Source of the DNA: Testudinibacter crocodili
GTDB taxonomy: Bacteria > Pseudomonadota > Gammaproteobacteria > Enterobacterales > Pasteurellaceae
Direction: 5' to 3'
DNA: 54,038 nucleotides
Assembly (NCBI GenBank): GCA_006228005.1
Contig: VDHG01000001.1
Coordinates: 1 to 54,038, forward strand
Shown: one piece after another, positions 1 to 9,234 of the stretch
Layout of the letters: each line of letters begins with the position of its first letter
How positions within the stretch are numbered: the stretch's first letter is position 1
Notes under the pieces: model-generated
The model's database searches: none
Seen by the model: the letters and a program-made list of their open reading frames with translations, nothing else
Told to the model about the DNA's origin: nothing
Position numbers and translations under genes: made by a program

Positions 1-414
1 CTTTTTGTCTACTATGCCTTCAAGTACCAATGGGCTTCTGGCACCTTGTCCAGGTTGACGGATATAGTCTTGAAATTGCGCCAGCGTCAGCCATAGCGCA
101 CGGGTGATATCGCTGTCGTGAGGCGTGACAGCACAACAGTCATCCAGTTCTAAAGCAAAAGTGAAGCGTAAAAAATCGGTTTTACTGCGTGGCGCTGACC
201 ACTGGTAAATTTTGACTAGGCGTTCTATTTGGGCATGTTCAATGCCGGTTTCTTCCCACAATTCACGCTGCATTCCGGCGAGCAGGCTTTCGTCTTTTTC
301 CAAATGCCCGGCAGGTTGGTTCAGTGTCAAAACGCCGTTATCCCACTCTTCAACAAACAAAAATTTGTCTTGGCAATGCACCACGCAAGCTAGGGTGATA
401 TTGGGTTTGTGCAT
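1..414 (-). CDS. nudJ: NudJ-type Nudix phosphatase, 3' end cut by window edge
   Basis: Nudix hydrolase; in E. coli NudJ removes phosphate from nucleoside di/triphosphates and hydroxymethylpyrimidine pyrophosphate. Seen: reading down from the ATG at 414, 138 codons stay open to base 1, so the C-terminus lies outside the window. The Nudix box is at about residues 36-58 and fits GX5EX7REUXEEXGU, including RELWEETGI. It lies just downstream of rluE on the same strand, with icd divergent, as in E. coli (mnmA-nudJ-rluE/icd), which supports the name; mnmA would be expected just beyond the window. The 14-base gap to rluE suggests co-transcription. Confidence 0.9.
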   Translation of the reverse strand, partial: MHKPNITLACVVHCQDKFLFVEEWDNGVLTLNQPAGHLEKDESLLAGMQRELWEETGIEHAQIERLVKIYQWSAPRSKTDFLRFTFALELDDCCAVTPHDSDITRALWLTLAQFQDYIRQPGQGARSPLVLEGIVDKK

Positions 415-428
415 ACATAATATCCTTG

Positions 429-1124
429 TTATTTTACGACTAACTGAAGCCTTTGAAATAATTGAGCCCGTTCAGCCGCTGACAAAGTGCGGTATTGACC
501 GCTGCTTAAGCCATCTAAATCAAACCCAGCAGTTTCTGCTCGAATCAGGCGCAGAGTTGGGCAGCCAATATGCGCAGTCATGCGTCTGACTTGGCGATTA
601 CGGCCTTCGTGGATTTGCAGCTCCAGCCAGCAGGTCGGAATGCTTTTCCGTTGCCGAATCGGTGGAATGCGTGCCCATAATCCTGTCGGTTCGGGAATTA
701 AGCACACTTTAGCAGGTAACGTTTTACCGTCGTTTAACATCACCCCTTGTCGCAAAGCTAAAAGTGCGGTTTCATCGGGAATATTCTCCACCTGCACCCA
801 ATAAGTCTTTGCCAGTTTAAATTTCGGATCGGTTAAGCGATGTTGTAATTTACCGTTGTTGGTCAATAACAGCAGTCCTTCACTGTCGCGATCTAAACGT
901 CCAGCCGGATAAACTGAGCGAATGGGAATATAATCTTTCAAGGTCGTTCGTAGCTGATCTGCGCTGAATTGAGTCAGCACATCAAACGGTTTATTGAATA
1001 AAACGACTGTTGTTTCGGCAAGTGATACGGCAGCCGTCGGTTTTCTCGGGGCAACAGCCAATTTTTGTGTTGCTCGCACAGTGCGGCGAGTGAAAGTGCG
1101 GTCAGGCGTGTCAGATTTAGCCAT
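429..1124 (-). CDS. rluE: 23S rRNA pseudouridine synthase RluE
   Basis: Makes pseudouridine in 23S rRNA (U2457 in E. coli). Seen: 231 residues with the RsuA-family catalytic motif [15 protein letters not shown], catalytic Asp at about residue 78, and the C-terminal [10 protein letters not shown] segment. Residues 1-38 are a basic, low-complexity extension before the fold begins at [11 protein letters not shown]; no strong ribosome site precedes the ATG at 1124, so a later start cannot be excluded. An uptake signal (AAGTGCGGT, 1094-1102 on the + strand) lies inside this extension. Divergent from icd and upstream of nudJ, the usual gammaproteobacterial arrangement. Confidence 0.93.
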   Translation of the reverse strand: MAKSDTPDRTFTRRTVRATQKLAVAPRKPTAAVSLAETTVVLFNKPFDVLTQFSADQLRTTLKDYIPIRSVYPAGRLDRDSEGLLLLTNNGKLQHRLTDPKFKLAKTYWVQVENIPDETALLALRQGVMLNDGKTLPAKVCLIPEPTGLWARIPPIRQRKSIPTCWLELQIHEGRNRQVRRMTAHIGCPTLRLIRAETAGFDLDGLSSGQYRTLSAAERAQLFQRLQLVVK

Positions 1125-1282
1125 AATGTTAAAAAAATATTAAAAAAATTGTTAAAATGTGATGTGAATAAAAGAAATAATTTAAGAAAAACTATACTAT
1201 GCGCTGGGTTGAAGATACAGTATCTTTTTAAAAATTATTTCACCAAACTATTTCACCAAGTAAATCACGGAAAGGAGTCAAT
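1125..1282. promoter_or_regulatory. divergent rluE/icd promoter region
   Basis: AT-rich gap between divergent genes. On the + strand TATACT at 1193-1198 is a reasonable -10 for icd; I see no good -35 at 16-18 bases. A strong ribosome site (AAAGGAG, about 1270-1276) precedes the icd ATG at 1283. ArcA-type control of icd is known in E. coli, but I cannot identify a convincing site here. Confidence 0.4.
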
Positions 1283-2536
1283 ATGCAAAGCAAAGTTGTG
1301 GTCCCTACACAAGGAACGAAAATCACTCTGGATAGCCAAGGGCGCTTGAATGTGCCGGATAATCCGATTATTCCGTTTATCGAAGGGGACGGCATTGGCG
1401 TTGATGTTACACCAGCGATGCGTTTGGTGTTGGACGCAGCAGTAGAAAAAGCTTATGGCGGTAAACGCAAAATCGAATGGATGGAAGTTTATACCGGTGA
1501 AAAATCCACTAAAGTGTATGGCGAAAACGAATGGTTACCACAGGAAACATTAGATTTGATTAAAGAATACCGCGTCGCCATTAAAGGTCCGCTGACTACC
1601 CCGATCGGTGGCGGTATTCGTTCACTTAACGTGGCGTTGCGTCAATTGCTGGATCTATATATCTGTTTGCGCCCGGTGCGTTATTATGAAGGCACACCAA
1701 GCCCGTTAAAACACCCGGAATATACCGACATGGTGATTTTCCGTGAAAATTCCGAAGATATTTATGCCGGTGTTGAATGGCAGGCAGGCACGCCGGAAGC
1801 GGAAAAAGTGATTGATTACCTAACCAAACAGATGGGCGTGACTAAAATCCGTTTCACTGAAGAGTGCGGTATTGGTATCAAACCGACGTCAAAAGCCGGT
1901 ACGCAACGTTTGGTGCGTGCTGCGATCCAGTATGCGATCGACAACGATCGTGAGGTGGTGACGCTGGTGCATAAAGGCAACATTATGAAATTTACCGAAG
2001 GCGCATTCAAAAGCTGGGGCTATGAGGTGGCGCAACAGGAGTTCGGTGCAGAATTGCTGGATGGTGGTCCATGGATGCAGTTTAAAAATCCAAAGAGCGG
2101 TAAAACAATCACCGTTAATGATGTGATTGCCGATGCATTTTTGCAGCAAATTCTGCTGCGTCCGAAAGAGTATGACGTAATCGCCACGATGAACCTCAAC
2201 GGTGACTATATTTCCGACGCTTTGGCGGCACAAGTGGGCGGCATCGGCATCGCTCCAGGCGCTAACATCGGTGATGAATGTGCGATTTTCGAAGCCACGC
2301 ACGGCACTGCACCGAAATATGCCGGACAAGACAAAGTCAATCCAGGCTCTTTAATTCTGAGCGGTGAAATGATGTTACGCCACTTGGGCTGGCTGGAAGC
2401 GGCAGATTTAGTGGTATCCGGTATGGAAAAAGCCATTTCCAACAAAACCGTCACCTACGATTTCGAGCGTTTGATGGACGGTGCAACGTTGCGCAAATGT
2501 TCCGAATTCGCACAGGATATTGTCGATAATATGTGA
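1283..2536 (+). CDS. icd: NADP-dependent isocitrate dehydrogenase
   Basis: TCA-cycle enzyme converting isocitrate to 2-oxoglutarate with NADP. Seen: 417 residues, close to the E. coli enzyme (416); start [14 protein letters not shown]; substrate-binding segment [14 protein letters not shown], whose Ser is the site phosphorylated by AceK in enteric bacteria; metal-binding aspartates in the [15 protein letters not shown] region; a C-terminal domain with [10 protein letters not shown] and [12 protein letters not shown]. Monocistronic, with its own ribosome site and a downstream hairpin. Ordinary composition, no defects. Several Pasteurellaceae lack parts of the oxidative TCA branch, so its presence is informative about this organism. 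Confidence 0.97.
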   Translation: MQSKVVVPTQGTKITLDSQGRLNVPDNPIIPFIEGDGIGVDVTPAMRLVLDAAVEKAYGGKRKIEWMEVYTGEKSTKVYGENEWLPQETLDLIKEYRVAIKGPLTTPIGGGIRSLNVALRQLLDLYICLRPVRYYEGTPSPLKHPEYTDMVIFRENSEDIYAGVEWQAGTPEAEKVIDYLTKQMGVTKIRFTEECGIGIKPTSKAGTQRLVRAAIQYAIDNDREVVTLVHKGNIMKFTEGAFKSWGYEVAQQEFGAELLDGGPWMQFKNPKSGKTITVNDVIADAFLQQILLRPKEYDVIATMNLNGDYISDALAAQVGGIGIAPGANIGDECAIFEATHGTAPKYAGQDKVNPGSLILSGEMMLRHLGWLEAADLVVSGMEKAISNKTVTYDFERLMDGATLRKCSEFAQDIVDNM

Positions 2537-2556
2537 TTTTAGCTATAGAAGACAAA

Positions 2557-2592
2557 AGCCACAGCTTGATTAATCAGGTTGTGGTTTTTTTG
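2557..2592 (+). terminator. icd terminator
   Basis: Hairpin with CCACA at 2559-2563 pairing with TGTGG at 2580-2584, extended by partly paired CTTGA/TCAGG, followed by a run of seven T. It lies about 20 bases after the icd stop. Confidence 0.75.
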
Positions 2593-2615
2593 TTATGGTG
2601 TGACTTGATATCAGA

Positions 2616-2907
2616 TTAAGGATAGATTTTAGAATGATGCATTATCGTAATGATATATATTGAATTATCCGTGACTTCATATACGACACGATAACCGTTA
2701 GGATAAACTTCCCGCGTTCCTTCAATTATCCCTTTTACTCCCATTAAAAGGAGCATAAGCAAGTAAATCGATTGTTTTGGTTATTTCGTTGACAACGTTG
2801 TCTGCGGATACTACGCTCATGGTAAATTCGTAAATCCACTCGGTAATTTCATAGATATTTTTAGTTGCTACAGTAGAATATTCAATCTTAGGCAACCTGT
2901 TTTGCAT
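2616..2907 (-). pseudogene. RelE/ParE-family toxin, frameshifted
   Basis: Seen: the ATG at 2907 opens a frame that stops after 61 codons. The remainder of a ParE-like protein (GVKGIIEGTREVYPNGYRVV, then YIITIMHHSKIYP) continues in another frame from about 2740 to a stop at 2616-2618. The join is near codon 55, at CCTTTTAATGGGAGT, and needs one extra or two missing bases. The combined product of about 97 residues has the length of a ParE mRNA interferase/gyrase poison, and the EGTREVYPNGYRVVYEV block is typical of that family. It overlaps the upstream antitoxin-like gene by 20 bases, the usual antitoxin-toxin coupling. As read, the toxin is inactive. A sequencing error at the A/T run is the main alternative. 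Confidence 0.75.
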
Positions 2908-3064
2908 GTTTTTCTACCAGTTTGGCTAAGGTTTGCTTAATACCTGCATGCACTTCTTGCGGCGAATGAACCCTGCCGGCCTTTATATCTGCCTGACCTT
3001 GAGCAACTCGTTCCTTAAGCGCCGCTTGATATTCAGGTGTCATGTCTTTCAATTTTTTTATCAT
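2888..3064 (-). CDS. putative antitoxin of the broken ParE-type toxin
   Basis: Seen: a 58-codon frame from the ATG at 3062-3064 (MIKKLKDMTPEYQAALKERV...) to TAA at 2888-2890. It is small, charged and predicted largely helical, with no signal peptide or membrane segment. It overlaps the toxin start by 20 bases. I do not recognise the family with certainty; the antitoxin role is inferred from position, size and overlap. It is intact while the toxin is frameshifted, the expected order of decay since losing the antitoxin first would be harmful. Confidence 0.6.
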   Translation of the reverse strand: MIKKLKDMTPEYQAALKERVAQGQADIKAGRVHSPQEVHAGIKQTLAKLVEKHAKQVA

Positions 3065-3133
3065 ACACCAATCCTTCTATTTATTGTATTTGTATAATGC
3101 CTGATTTTTACCGTCTTGGTCAAGGGCTAAGGA

Positions 3134-3460
3134 TTAGCCTAATAAATACAGTAAATTGACACTCACCACGCCGAGTACCACGCTCAATAAAGTGTTACGC
3201 AGCCAAATATAACTGGCAAGCACGACAGCTAACGCAGCGATCTCATACAGCAAAGTCGTAAAGCCACTGGATAAGGAAGTTGGGATATTCAGGCTGCTGA
3301 ACAGCAAAATCAGCATAATACACAACGGTAAGCTTTGATTCAGACTTTGCAACCAGCCGAGTTGTAGCCAACGCTGTGGCAAAAACAGTGGCAGTGCTCG
3401 GCACAGCAACATCACCGATGCCATGGCGGCAACAGTCAGTAGAATTGTGATGGTATTCAT
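3134..3460 (-). CDS. azlD: AzlD/YgaH-type branched-chain amino acid exporter small subunit
   Basis: Small membrane partner of AzlC (YgaH in E. coli), which exports valine and other branched-chain amino acids or analogues. Seen: 108 residues with four hydrophobic stretches, beginning MNTITILLTVAAMASVMLLC, and the family's RALPLFLP motif near residue 22. Its start overlaps the azlC stop by 4 bases, so the two are translationally coupled. Substrate is inferred from the family. Confidence 0.85.
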   Translation of the reverse strand: MNTITILLTVAAMASVMLLCRALPLFLPQRWLQLGWLQSLNQSLPLCIMLILLFSSLNIPTSLSSGFTTLLYEIAALAVVLASYIWLRNTLLSVVLGVVSVNLLYLLG

Positions 3461-4194
3461 CCGATTTTTTCCTTAGGCAGTTTTTCACCGAGCTGTAAGT
3501 TGTAGCGCACTAAAATCACTAAAATACAGCATAAAATCGCAGCTAGCATCACCCAACCGGGTGCTAACAATTTGCATGCTATAAAGGCAAATAATGCGAG
3601 CAGCAATGGAAAAATATGACGGTTCTGGCGATATTGTTCGTATGCTAAAATAATGAACAGACAGGGTAGGGCAAACGCCAAGTGCGGTATGGCATTGGCA
3701 AGTTCAGCACCCAATAAGGCGCCGATCAGCGAGGCGGAAACCCAGTAAAATTGACATAAGAAATTGATTTTAATTATATTATTCTGGCGCTGATGTTGTT
3801 CTTGGGTGGTGGCTAATGCATAGCTTTCATCGGTGATCGAAGCCGTGCTATACCAACGTTGCCAGCCTTTTTTTGGTAAATCGGGGTGCAGTGCCAAAGT
3901 ATAAAACAGTTGACGCAGGCTGATTAATAAAGTGCCGAGTACCAGTGGTAAAAAACCGGCGGCGCCGGCAAACAGTGGGATGGCGGCATACTGCGCTGCA
4001 CCGGAATAAACCACAACGCTCAACAGCACAACTAACCAAACCGGCAAGCCGGCGCCAACGCCCAAAATACCGTAGGCAACTCCGGCAGCGTAATATCCCA
4101 TCGCAATCGGCAAAGTGAGTTTGATTAAATCGCGCCAACTGGCGGTGGGAGAGTGGACATGGTTGTTTGCAACGTTCATTTTTCGAATAATCAT
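3457..4194 (-). CDS. azlC: AzlC/YgaZ-type branched-chain amino acid exporter
   Basis: Large subunit of the AzlCD exporter in the inner membrane. Seen: 245 residues, mostly hydrophobic; the family's GYYAAGVAYGILG region at about residues 32-44, the VVYSGAAQYAA block around 61-71 and LISLRQLFYTLALHPDLP near 90-107 are typical. A soluble N-terminus of about 20 residues precedes the first helix; MNVANN at codon 6 is another possible start. Overlaps azlD by 4 bases. Divergent from the lipid operon at 4262; the shared gap is only 67 bases. Confidence 0.88.
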   Translation of the reverse strand: MIIRKMNVANNHVHSPTASWRDLIKLTLPIAMGYYAAGVAYGILGVGAGLPVWLVVLLSVVVYSGAAQYAAIPLFAGAAGFLPLVLGTLLISLRQLFYTLALHPDLPKKGWQRWYSTASITDESYALATTQEQHQRQNNIIKINFLCQFYWVSASLIGALLGAELANAIPHLAFALPCLFIILAYEQYRQNRHIFPLLLALFAFIACKLLAPGWVMLAAILCCILVILVRYNLQLGEKLPKEKIG

Positions 4195-4261
4195 TGTTAT
4201 TTTGCGGACTAACCGATAGTCTAATCAAAACCTATTTTGAGATCAAGTGAACGGAGACGTT

Positions 4262-4993
4262 ATGCAAACTGCAGTAATTTGGGGCAATCTGGCGCAAATG
4301 CCAACACAGGTTGAATTACAGTGCTATCTGCCGAAGAGTTTATTGCACGCTGCTAATAGCAATAATGCCCGTCGGCAGCAGCGGCGAAAGTGCGGTATTT
4401 TGGCGCATTTTTTGCTGGCTAAATTGCTGGAACACTTTCAGCAGCCGTTGAGTTTGCTCGAACAGATTCAACGCACCCCAAGTGGTCGTCCCTATTTTGC
4501 CGATACGCCGCAAATTGATTTTAACATCAGCCATTCGGCAGATTGGGTGGCGGTGGTGATTTCAATTGCGGAAAAAAGTGAAAGTGCGGTGGCGGTGGCG
4601 ATTGATATTGAAAGCCCACAAAAAACACGCAATTTTAACGGGTTATTACGGTTTTATGCTTCGCAACAAGAACAGGACTGGTTTGCGGCACAACCGCACT
4701 TAGAAGCCGCATTTTACCGCACTTGGTGTCTGCGTGAAGCCGTGTTGAAATCGCAAGGGGTCGGCATTGTCAAACTACGCTCAGTTATTCATCGCCCCGA
4801 CACATTACAAATTGAATGTGCTTACGCACCGCAAGGCAAGCTGTTTTTTACCGACGAATTGCCATTTTATCTCGCTTATTTTTTATCACAAGCAGACGAA
4901 CACGCACCGCAAATTTTGGTCTGGCAAAATGACATAAATTCTGCTAACTTGACAAAACAGTTCATTTATCAAGTCAATAAGGACAAAATATGA
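4262..4993 (+). CDS. 4'-phosphopantetheinyl transferase (Sfp/AcpT type)
   Basis: Transfers the phosphopantetheine arm of CoA to a carrier-protein serine. Seen from the ATG at 4262: 243 residues with FNISHS (about 87-92), the Mg-binding AIDIE (about 113-117) and WCLREAVLK (about 155-163), the Sfp-superfamily signature. I chose the ATG at 4262 over the in-frame GTG at 4247 because GGAG at 4253-4256 sits 5 bases before it. The stop overlaps the next gene's start (ATGA at 4990-4993), so it is the first gene of a four-gene lipid operon. Its carrier-protein target is unknown; an ACP feeding the PlsC-like acyltransferase two genes on is a reasonable guess. Confidence 0.87.
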   Translation: MQTAVIWGNLAQMPTQVELQCYLPKSLLHAANSNNARRQQRRKCGILAHFLLAKLLEHFQQPLSLLEQIQRTPSGRPYFADTPQIDFNISHSADWVAVVISIAEKSESAVAVAIDIESPQKTRNFNGLLRFYASQQEQDWFAAQPHLEAAFYRTWCLREAVLKSQGVGIVKLRSVIHRPDTLQIECAYAPQGKLFFTDELPFYLAYFLSQADEHAPQILVWQNDINSANLTKQFIYQVNKDKI

Positions 4994-5631
4994 CAGCAAA
5001 TCAGAAAAATCGCCGTCCGCTGGCAACGCGCAGTAGTCGTTGGGCGCAGGCGTTAGCCAAAAACTTAGCGCAGCGCGGCATACCAACCCCGAATCAAATC
5101 TCTCTGCTCAGTATCGCATTTGCCTTACTCGGCGGGTTATTGTTGGCATTTTTGCCCAATGCTGTCGGGTTGATTCTGACCGCACTTTTGATCCAATTGC
5201 GCTTACTCTGTAACTTATTAGACGGCATGGTAGCAGTAGAATGCGGCAAAAAAACGGCCAATGGTGTGCTGTATAATGAAATTCCGGATCGTATAGCGGA
5301 TTCGGTGTTGATCTTGGCGTTCGGTGTAGCTGTCGGGCAGCCATGGTTAGGTTGGTTGGGTGCCTTATTAGCGGCGCTGAGTGCTTATATCCGTCTGCTT
5401 GGTGGTTCGCTAGGATTGGAACAACGTTTCAGTGGTCCCATGGCAAAACCGCACCGCATGGCGTTGCTGACGGCGGCGTGTTTAATCGGGGCGCTGGAAT
5501 GGCAGCTATGGCACAGTCAATATGCGTTATGGTTGGCGCTGGTGTTGTTGATTGTTGGTACATTACTGACCTGTATTTTGCGGACACGTGCGATTTCCCG
5601 TGAATTGGAAATGCAAGCGAGGTCAACATGA
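4990..5631 (+). CDS. ynbA: CDP-alcohol phosphatidyltransferase, YnbA-like
   Basis: Membrane enzyme expected to transfer a phosphatidyl group from CDP-diacylglycerol to an alcohol. Seen: 213 residues, several hydrophobic helices, and a motif at about residues 78-100 (LDGMVAVECGKK...GVLYNE..D) matching the family pattern DGxxAR-x8-Gx3Dx3D with two changes: the Arg is Val, and the third acidic position is Asn-Glu. E. coli YnbA, as I remember it, also has the Asn-Glu form but keeps the Arg. Start and stop overlap both neighbours as ATGA; ribosome site AAGGA. The acceptor alcohol is not known. The Val substitution could mean altered activity. Confidence 0.82.
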   Translation: MTANQKNRRPLATRSSRWAQALAKNLAQRGIPTPNQISLLSIAFALLGGLLLAFLPNAVGLILTALLIQLRLLCNLLDGMVAVECGKKTANGVLYNEIPDRIADSVLILAFGVAVGQPWLGWLGALLAALSAYIRLLGGSLGLEQRFSGPMAKPHRMALLTAACLIGALEWQLWHSQYALWLALVLLIVGTLLTCILRTRAISRELEMQARST

Positions 5632-6242
5632 TTGCCTCCTTACTTGCTACGCTAACCAAACTGTTGATCGGTGCTTATCCCCATTGGCGCAATAACTTGC
5701 CGAGTGGGCAACAGCGGATCTATTTTGCCAATCATACCAGCCATTTGGATACATTGGCGATTTGGTCGTCTTTTAATGCGGAATTTCGCCAGAAAATCCG
5801 ACCGGTTGCGGCAAAAGATTATTGGGATAGAGGCGGATTGCGTGGCTTAATCGCCAAAAAAGCACTGAATGTGGTGATGATCGATCGCGAAGGCAACAGC
5901 GATGATCCGTTGCAGCCGCTATATGCCGCACTTGAGCAAGGAGATTCATTAATTATTTTCCCGGAAGGCACTCGCTCTGCCGAAAGCGAGCCGGCAGCGT
6001 TTAAATCAGGATTGTATCACTTGCGACAGCGTTATCCGCAAGTGGAGCTGGTGCCGATTTATCTGGATAACACGGGCCGCAGTTTGCCGAAAGGTGCATT
6101 TTTACCGCTGCCGTTTACCTGCTCGGTCACTTTTGGCGAGCCGTTACAGGTTGATGCGCAATGGGATAAAGCCGAGTTCTTACATCAAGCTAGGCAAGCG
6201 GTGATCGCCTTGTCACAACCTTTGTCGCAATCAGCAAAATAG
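5628..6242 (+). CDS. PlsC-like 1-acyl-glycerol-3-phosphate acyltransferase
   Basis: Acyltransferase expected to make phosphatidic acid from lysophosphatidic acid. Seen: 204 residues with NHTSHLDTLAIW (HX4D catalytic motif at about residues 36-41) and FPEGTRS (about 111-117), the two hallmark PlsC motifs. It is shorter than housekeeping PlsC (about 240) and lacks an obvious N-terminal membrane anchor. It sits between a phosphatidyltransferase and a CdsA-like gene, so it could feed phosphatidic acid into the same branch. ATGA overlap with the preceding gene. It is probably an additional paralogue of the essential plsC rather than the only copy. Confidence 0.88.
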   Translation: MIASLLATLTKLLIGAYPHWRNNLPSGQQRIYFANHTSHLDTLAIWSSFNAEFRQKIRPVAAKDYWDRGGLRGLIAKKALNVVMIDREGNSDDPLQPLYAALEQGDSLIIFPEGTRSAESEPAAFKSGLYHLRQRYPQVELVPIYLDNTGRSLPKGAFLPLPFTCSVTFGEPLQVDAQWDKAEFLHQARQAVIALSQPLSQSAK

Positions 6243-6251
6243 GAGCTGCCG

Positions 6252-7208
6252 ATGTTGAATTTTTTAAGTGAAGCCATAAACAGCATTCCGAGCAAATTTT
6301 GGTGGGTGCTGAGCGGGATGTTGACATTATTGCTGATTGCAACCGTCATCGGACGTTGGCTGGCGTATAGAAAAAGCGGTGATGTGATCGATAACCTGAA
6401 CCATCGGATTAATGCCTGGTGGGGCATGGTGGCGATTTTAGTGCTGTGTTTTATTTTTGGTAAAGTAGCAACGTTGGTGTTATACGGTTTGCTCTCGTTT
6501 TTCGCCCTGCGCGAATTTATCACCCTAACCCCAACCCGTCGTGCCGATTATTGGGCGTTGGTGTTTTGTTTTTATGTCGCCATTCCACTGCAATATTGGC
6601 TGATCGGCATTGAGTGGTACGGACTGTTTGTAATGTGCTTGCCGGTGTATGGCTTTTTGATTCTGCCAGCGATTCAGGCGTTATCCGGCGATACGCAGGC
6701 TTTTTTTGAGCGCACCACCAAGATCCAGTGGGGTATGATGTTGACCATTTACTGTTTGAGTTATGCGCCGGCACTGTTATTGTTGCAGAACTTAGAGTTT
6801 CAAGGACAAGGTTTGCTGCTGTTGATGTATCTGTTGATCGTGGTGCAGTTGAGCGATGTATTTCAATATGTGGTCGGTAAATTGTTCGGCAAACATAAAT
6901 TGGCACCGAATGTCAGTCCGAGTAAAACGGTTGAAGGCTTGTTCGGTGGCGGTGCGATTGCGGTGGCGATCGGTACCGCACTTTGGTGGATCACGCCGTT
7001 CAGTATCGGCTATGCTGCGCTGTTTTCGTTAGTGATAGTGATTTGCGGCTTTCTTGGCGGTTTGTCGCTGTCAGCCGTCAAACGCAGCATGGGCGCCAAA
7101 GATTGGGGCACGATGATTTCCGGCCACGGTGGCATTATGGATCGCATTGATTCAGTGCTGTTTGCCGCACCGGTATTTTTCCATCTGGTGCGTTATACCT
7201 ATTTTTAA
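6252..7208 (+). CDS. ynbB: CdsA-like phosphatidate cytidylyltransferase, YnbB-like
   Basis: Makes CDP-diacylglycerol from CTP and phosphatidic acid in the inner membrane. Seen: 318 residues with many hydrophobic helices and the CdsA signature near the C-terminus: SAVKRSMGAKDWG, then GHGGIMDRIDS (about residues 274-302). SPSKTVEGLFGG near 221-232 is also typical. Preceded by AGGAG (6241-6245). Last gene of the operon, which would supply substrate (PlsC, CdsA) and use it (YnbA). E. coli has a comparable ynbAB pair. The end product is unknown. Confidence 0.9.
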   Translation: MLNFLSEAINSIPSKFWWVLSGMLTLLLIATVIGRWLAYRKSGDVIDNLNHRINAWWGMVAILVLCFIFGKVATLVLYGLLSFFALREFITLTPTRRADYWALVFCFYVAIPLQYWLIGIEWYGLFVMCLPVYGFLILPAIQALSGDTQAFFERTTKIQWGMMLTIYCLSYAPALLLLQNLEFQGQGLLLLMYLLIVVQLSDVFQYVVGKLFGKHKLAPNVSPSKTVEGLFGGGAIAVAIGTALWWITPFSIGYAALFSLVIVICGFLGGLSLSAVKRSMGAKDWGTMISGHGGIMDRIDSVLFAAPVFFHLVRYTYF

Positions 7209-7242
7209 GACTCTTTTTAAGACGCTCAAGCGCATATACTAA

Positions 7243-7282
7243 AAAGTGCGGTCAAATCATCAGACTTGACCGCACTTTGTGC
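7243..7282. terminator. paired uptake-signal terminator between ynbB and htpG
   Basis: Inverted pair AAAGTGCGGTCAA (7243-7255) and TTGACCGCACTTT (7266-7278) with a 10-base loop, between convergent genes. Facing uptake signals acting as rho-independent terminators are well known in Pasteurellaceae. Confidence 0.75.
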
Positions 7283-7299
7283 TTTAAGGCTTAAAGAGA

Positions 7300-9186
7300 T
7301 TACGCCAGCAGTTTATTGATACGTTTGATAAACGCTGTTGGGTTCTCCAAGGCACCACGTTCGGACAGCATCGCTTGGTCGAACAGCAGCTCGACCCATT
7401 CGCCAAAGGCATTCTCATCGGCAGTATCCGCCGTTTTCTTGACCAGCGGATGTTCCGGATTCAACTCAAACGTATATTTCACTTCCGGTACCGGTTGTCC
7501 GGCAGCAGCGAACAATTTCGCCATTTGCGTGGTCATCTGATCGTTATCGGTGGAGACAATCGCCGGTGTATCGCTCAGGCGGTGAGTCAAGCGCACCTCT
7601 TTTACCCGCTCGCCCAGATAGCTTTTCACCCGCTCGATAAATGAACCGAAGTTTTTATCCTGCTCTTTTTGTGCTTCTTCTTGCGCTTTATCCGCCAGAT
7701 CGCCCAGATCCAAATCGGACTTCGTCACCGATTGCAGCGGTTTGCCGTCAAATTCGTTGAAATAGCCCAATGCCCACTCGTCAATCCGGTCGGACAGCAG
7801 CAAAACTTCGATGCCTTTTTTATTAAACAGTTCCAAGTGCGGGCTGTTTTTGGCGGCGATGTAGCTGTCGGCGGTAATGTAGTAAATCGCCTTCTGCCCC
7901 TCTTTCATGCGTGCAACGTAGTCTTGCAATGAGACGTTTTGCTCGCTGCTGTCGTTGTGAGTGGAAGCAAACCGCAGCAGTTTAGCCACTTCTTGCTGAT
8001 TGGCGTGATCTTCCGCTAAGCCCTCTTTCAACACCAAGCCGAACTCTTGCCAGAAGTTTTGGTATTTTTGTTTATCTTCATCTTTTGCCAATTTTTCAAT
8101 CATGCCCAAGGCACGTTTGGTCAGCGCTTTGCGCAGTGCCGCAGTGACTTTGTTGTCTTGCAACAGTTCACGCGACACGTTCAGCGGCAGATCGTTGGAA
8201 TCGATCAAACCCTTGACGAAACGCAGGTAGTTCGGCATAAATTGTTCCGCATCGTCCATAATAAATACCCGTTGCACATACAGTTTCAAGCCGTGTTTGT
8301 GTTCGCGGTTGAATAGATCCCAAGGGGCTTTGGTCGGCAGATACAGCAGGCTGGTGTACTCTTGTTTGCCTTCGACTCGATTGTGCGCCCACAGCAGCGG
8401 ATCGCTGAAATCGTGGCTGAGATGCTTATAAAATTCTTGATACTCTTCATCGCTGATCTCGGCTTTGTTGCGGGTCCACAATGCTTGTGCTTTGTTGATT
8501 TTTTCCCATTTAACGCCGGTTTCTTTGCCTTCGTCATCGAACTCTTTGACCAGTAGTTCTACCGGTAGATCAATATGATCAGAATATTTACTGATGATTT
8601 GACGCAAACGCCAGTCGTCGAGAAACTCTTTTTCATCTTCACGCAAATGCAAAGTGATTTCGGTGCCACGTTCGGCTTTTTCGATGTCGGCAACGTCATA
8701 TTCGCCTTCGCCGGCAGACTGCCACAACACGCTCTGAATCGCACTTTCCCCGGCGGCACGGCTTTTCACGCTGACTTTGTCGGCAACGATAAACGCAGAG
8801 TAGAAGCCAACGCCGAATTGTCCGATCAGTTTGCTGTCTTTGGCTTGATCGCCGCCCAAGCTGTTAAGAAATTCTTTGGTGCCGGATTTGGCAATGGTGC
8901 CTAGGTGATCGATAATTTGTTCACGGTTCATACCGATACCGTTATCGCTGATGGTCAAGGTGCCTTTGTCTTTGTCGGCGCTGACCCGCACTTTCAGATC
9001 GCCGTCGCCTTCGTATAATTCGGGAGCGGACAGGGCTTTGAAGCGCAATTTATCCGCTGCATCGGAGGCGTTGGAAATCAGCTCGCGCAGGAAGATTTCT
9101 TTATTGGAATAGAGGGAGTGAATCATCAGTTGCAGTAACTGTTTGACTTCAGATTGAAAACCACGAGTTTCTTGATTAGTGCTCAT
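7300..9186 (-). CDS. htpG: chaperone protein HtpG (Hsp90)
   Basis: Cytosolic ATP-dependent Hsp90 chaperone. Seen: 628 residues from [14 protein letters not shown], with the N-terminal GHKL ATPase motifs [18 protein letters not shown] and [15 protein letters not shown], the middle-domain [10 protein letters not shown] segment and a C-terminal dimerisation domain ending [10 protein letters not shown]. The frame is open further upstream, but the ATG at 9186 has AGGAAA before it and matches the family start. A heat-shock promoter lies at 9235-9262. The gene faces the lipid operon. Confidence 0.97.
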   Translation of the reverse strand: MSTNQETRGFQSEVKQLLQLMIHSLYSNKEIFLRELISNASDAADKLRFKALSAPELYEGDGDLKVRVSADKDKGTLTISDNGIGMNREQIIDHLGTIAKSGTKEFLNSLGGDQAKDSKLIGQFGVGFYSAFIVADKVSVKSRAAGESAIQSVLWQSAGEGEYDVADIEKAERGTEITLHLREDEKEFLDDWRLRQIISKYSDHIDLPVELLVKEFDDEGKETGVKWEKINKAQALWTRNKAEISDEEYQEFYKHLSHDFSDPLLWAHNRVEGKQEYTSLLYLPTKAPWDLFNREHKHGLKLYVQRVFIMDDAEQFMPNYLRFVKGLIDSNDLPLNVSRELLQDNKVTAALRKALTKRALGMIEKLAKDEDKQKYQNFWQEFGLVLKEGLAEDHANQQEVAKLLRFASTHNDSSEQNVSLQDYVARMKEGQKAIYYITADSYIAAKNSPHLELFNKKGIEVLLLSDRIDEWALGYFNEFDGKPLQSVTKSDLDLGDLADKAQEEAQKEQDKNFGSFIERVKSYLGERVKEVRLTHRLSDTPAIVSTDNDQMTTQMAKLFAAAGQPVPEVKYTFELNPEHPLVKKTADTADENAFGEWVELLFDQAMLSERGALENPTAFIKRINKLLA

Positions 9187-9234
9187 TGTTATTTCCTGTT
9201 TTTCTTTAGTTAAACAAAATTTGGTTAGGATTAG

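Noticed and set aside
1816-2454. Minus-strand open frames of 64-146 codons inside icd
   Set aside because: Shadows of a well-recognised coding gene; no ribosome sites, no family features.
7669-8904. Plus-strand open frames of 87-109 codons opposite htpG
   Set aside because: Antisense shadows of a conserved gene; composition follows htpG codon positions.
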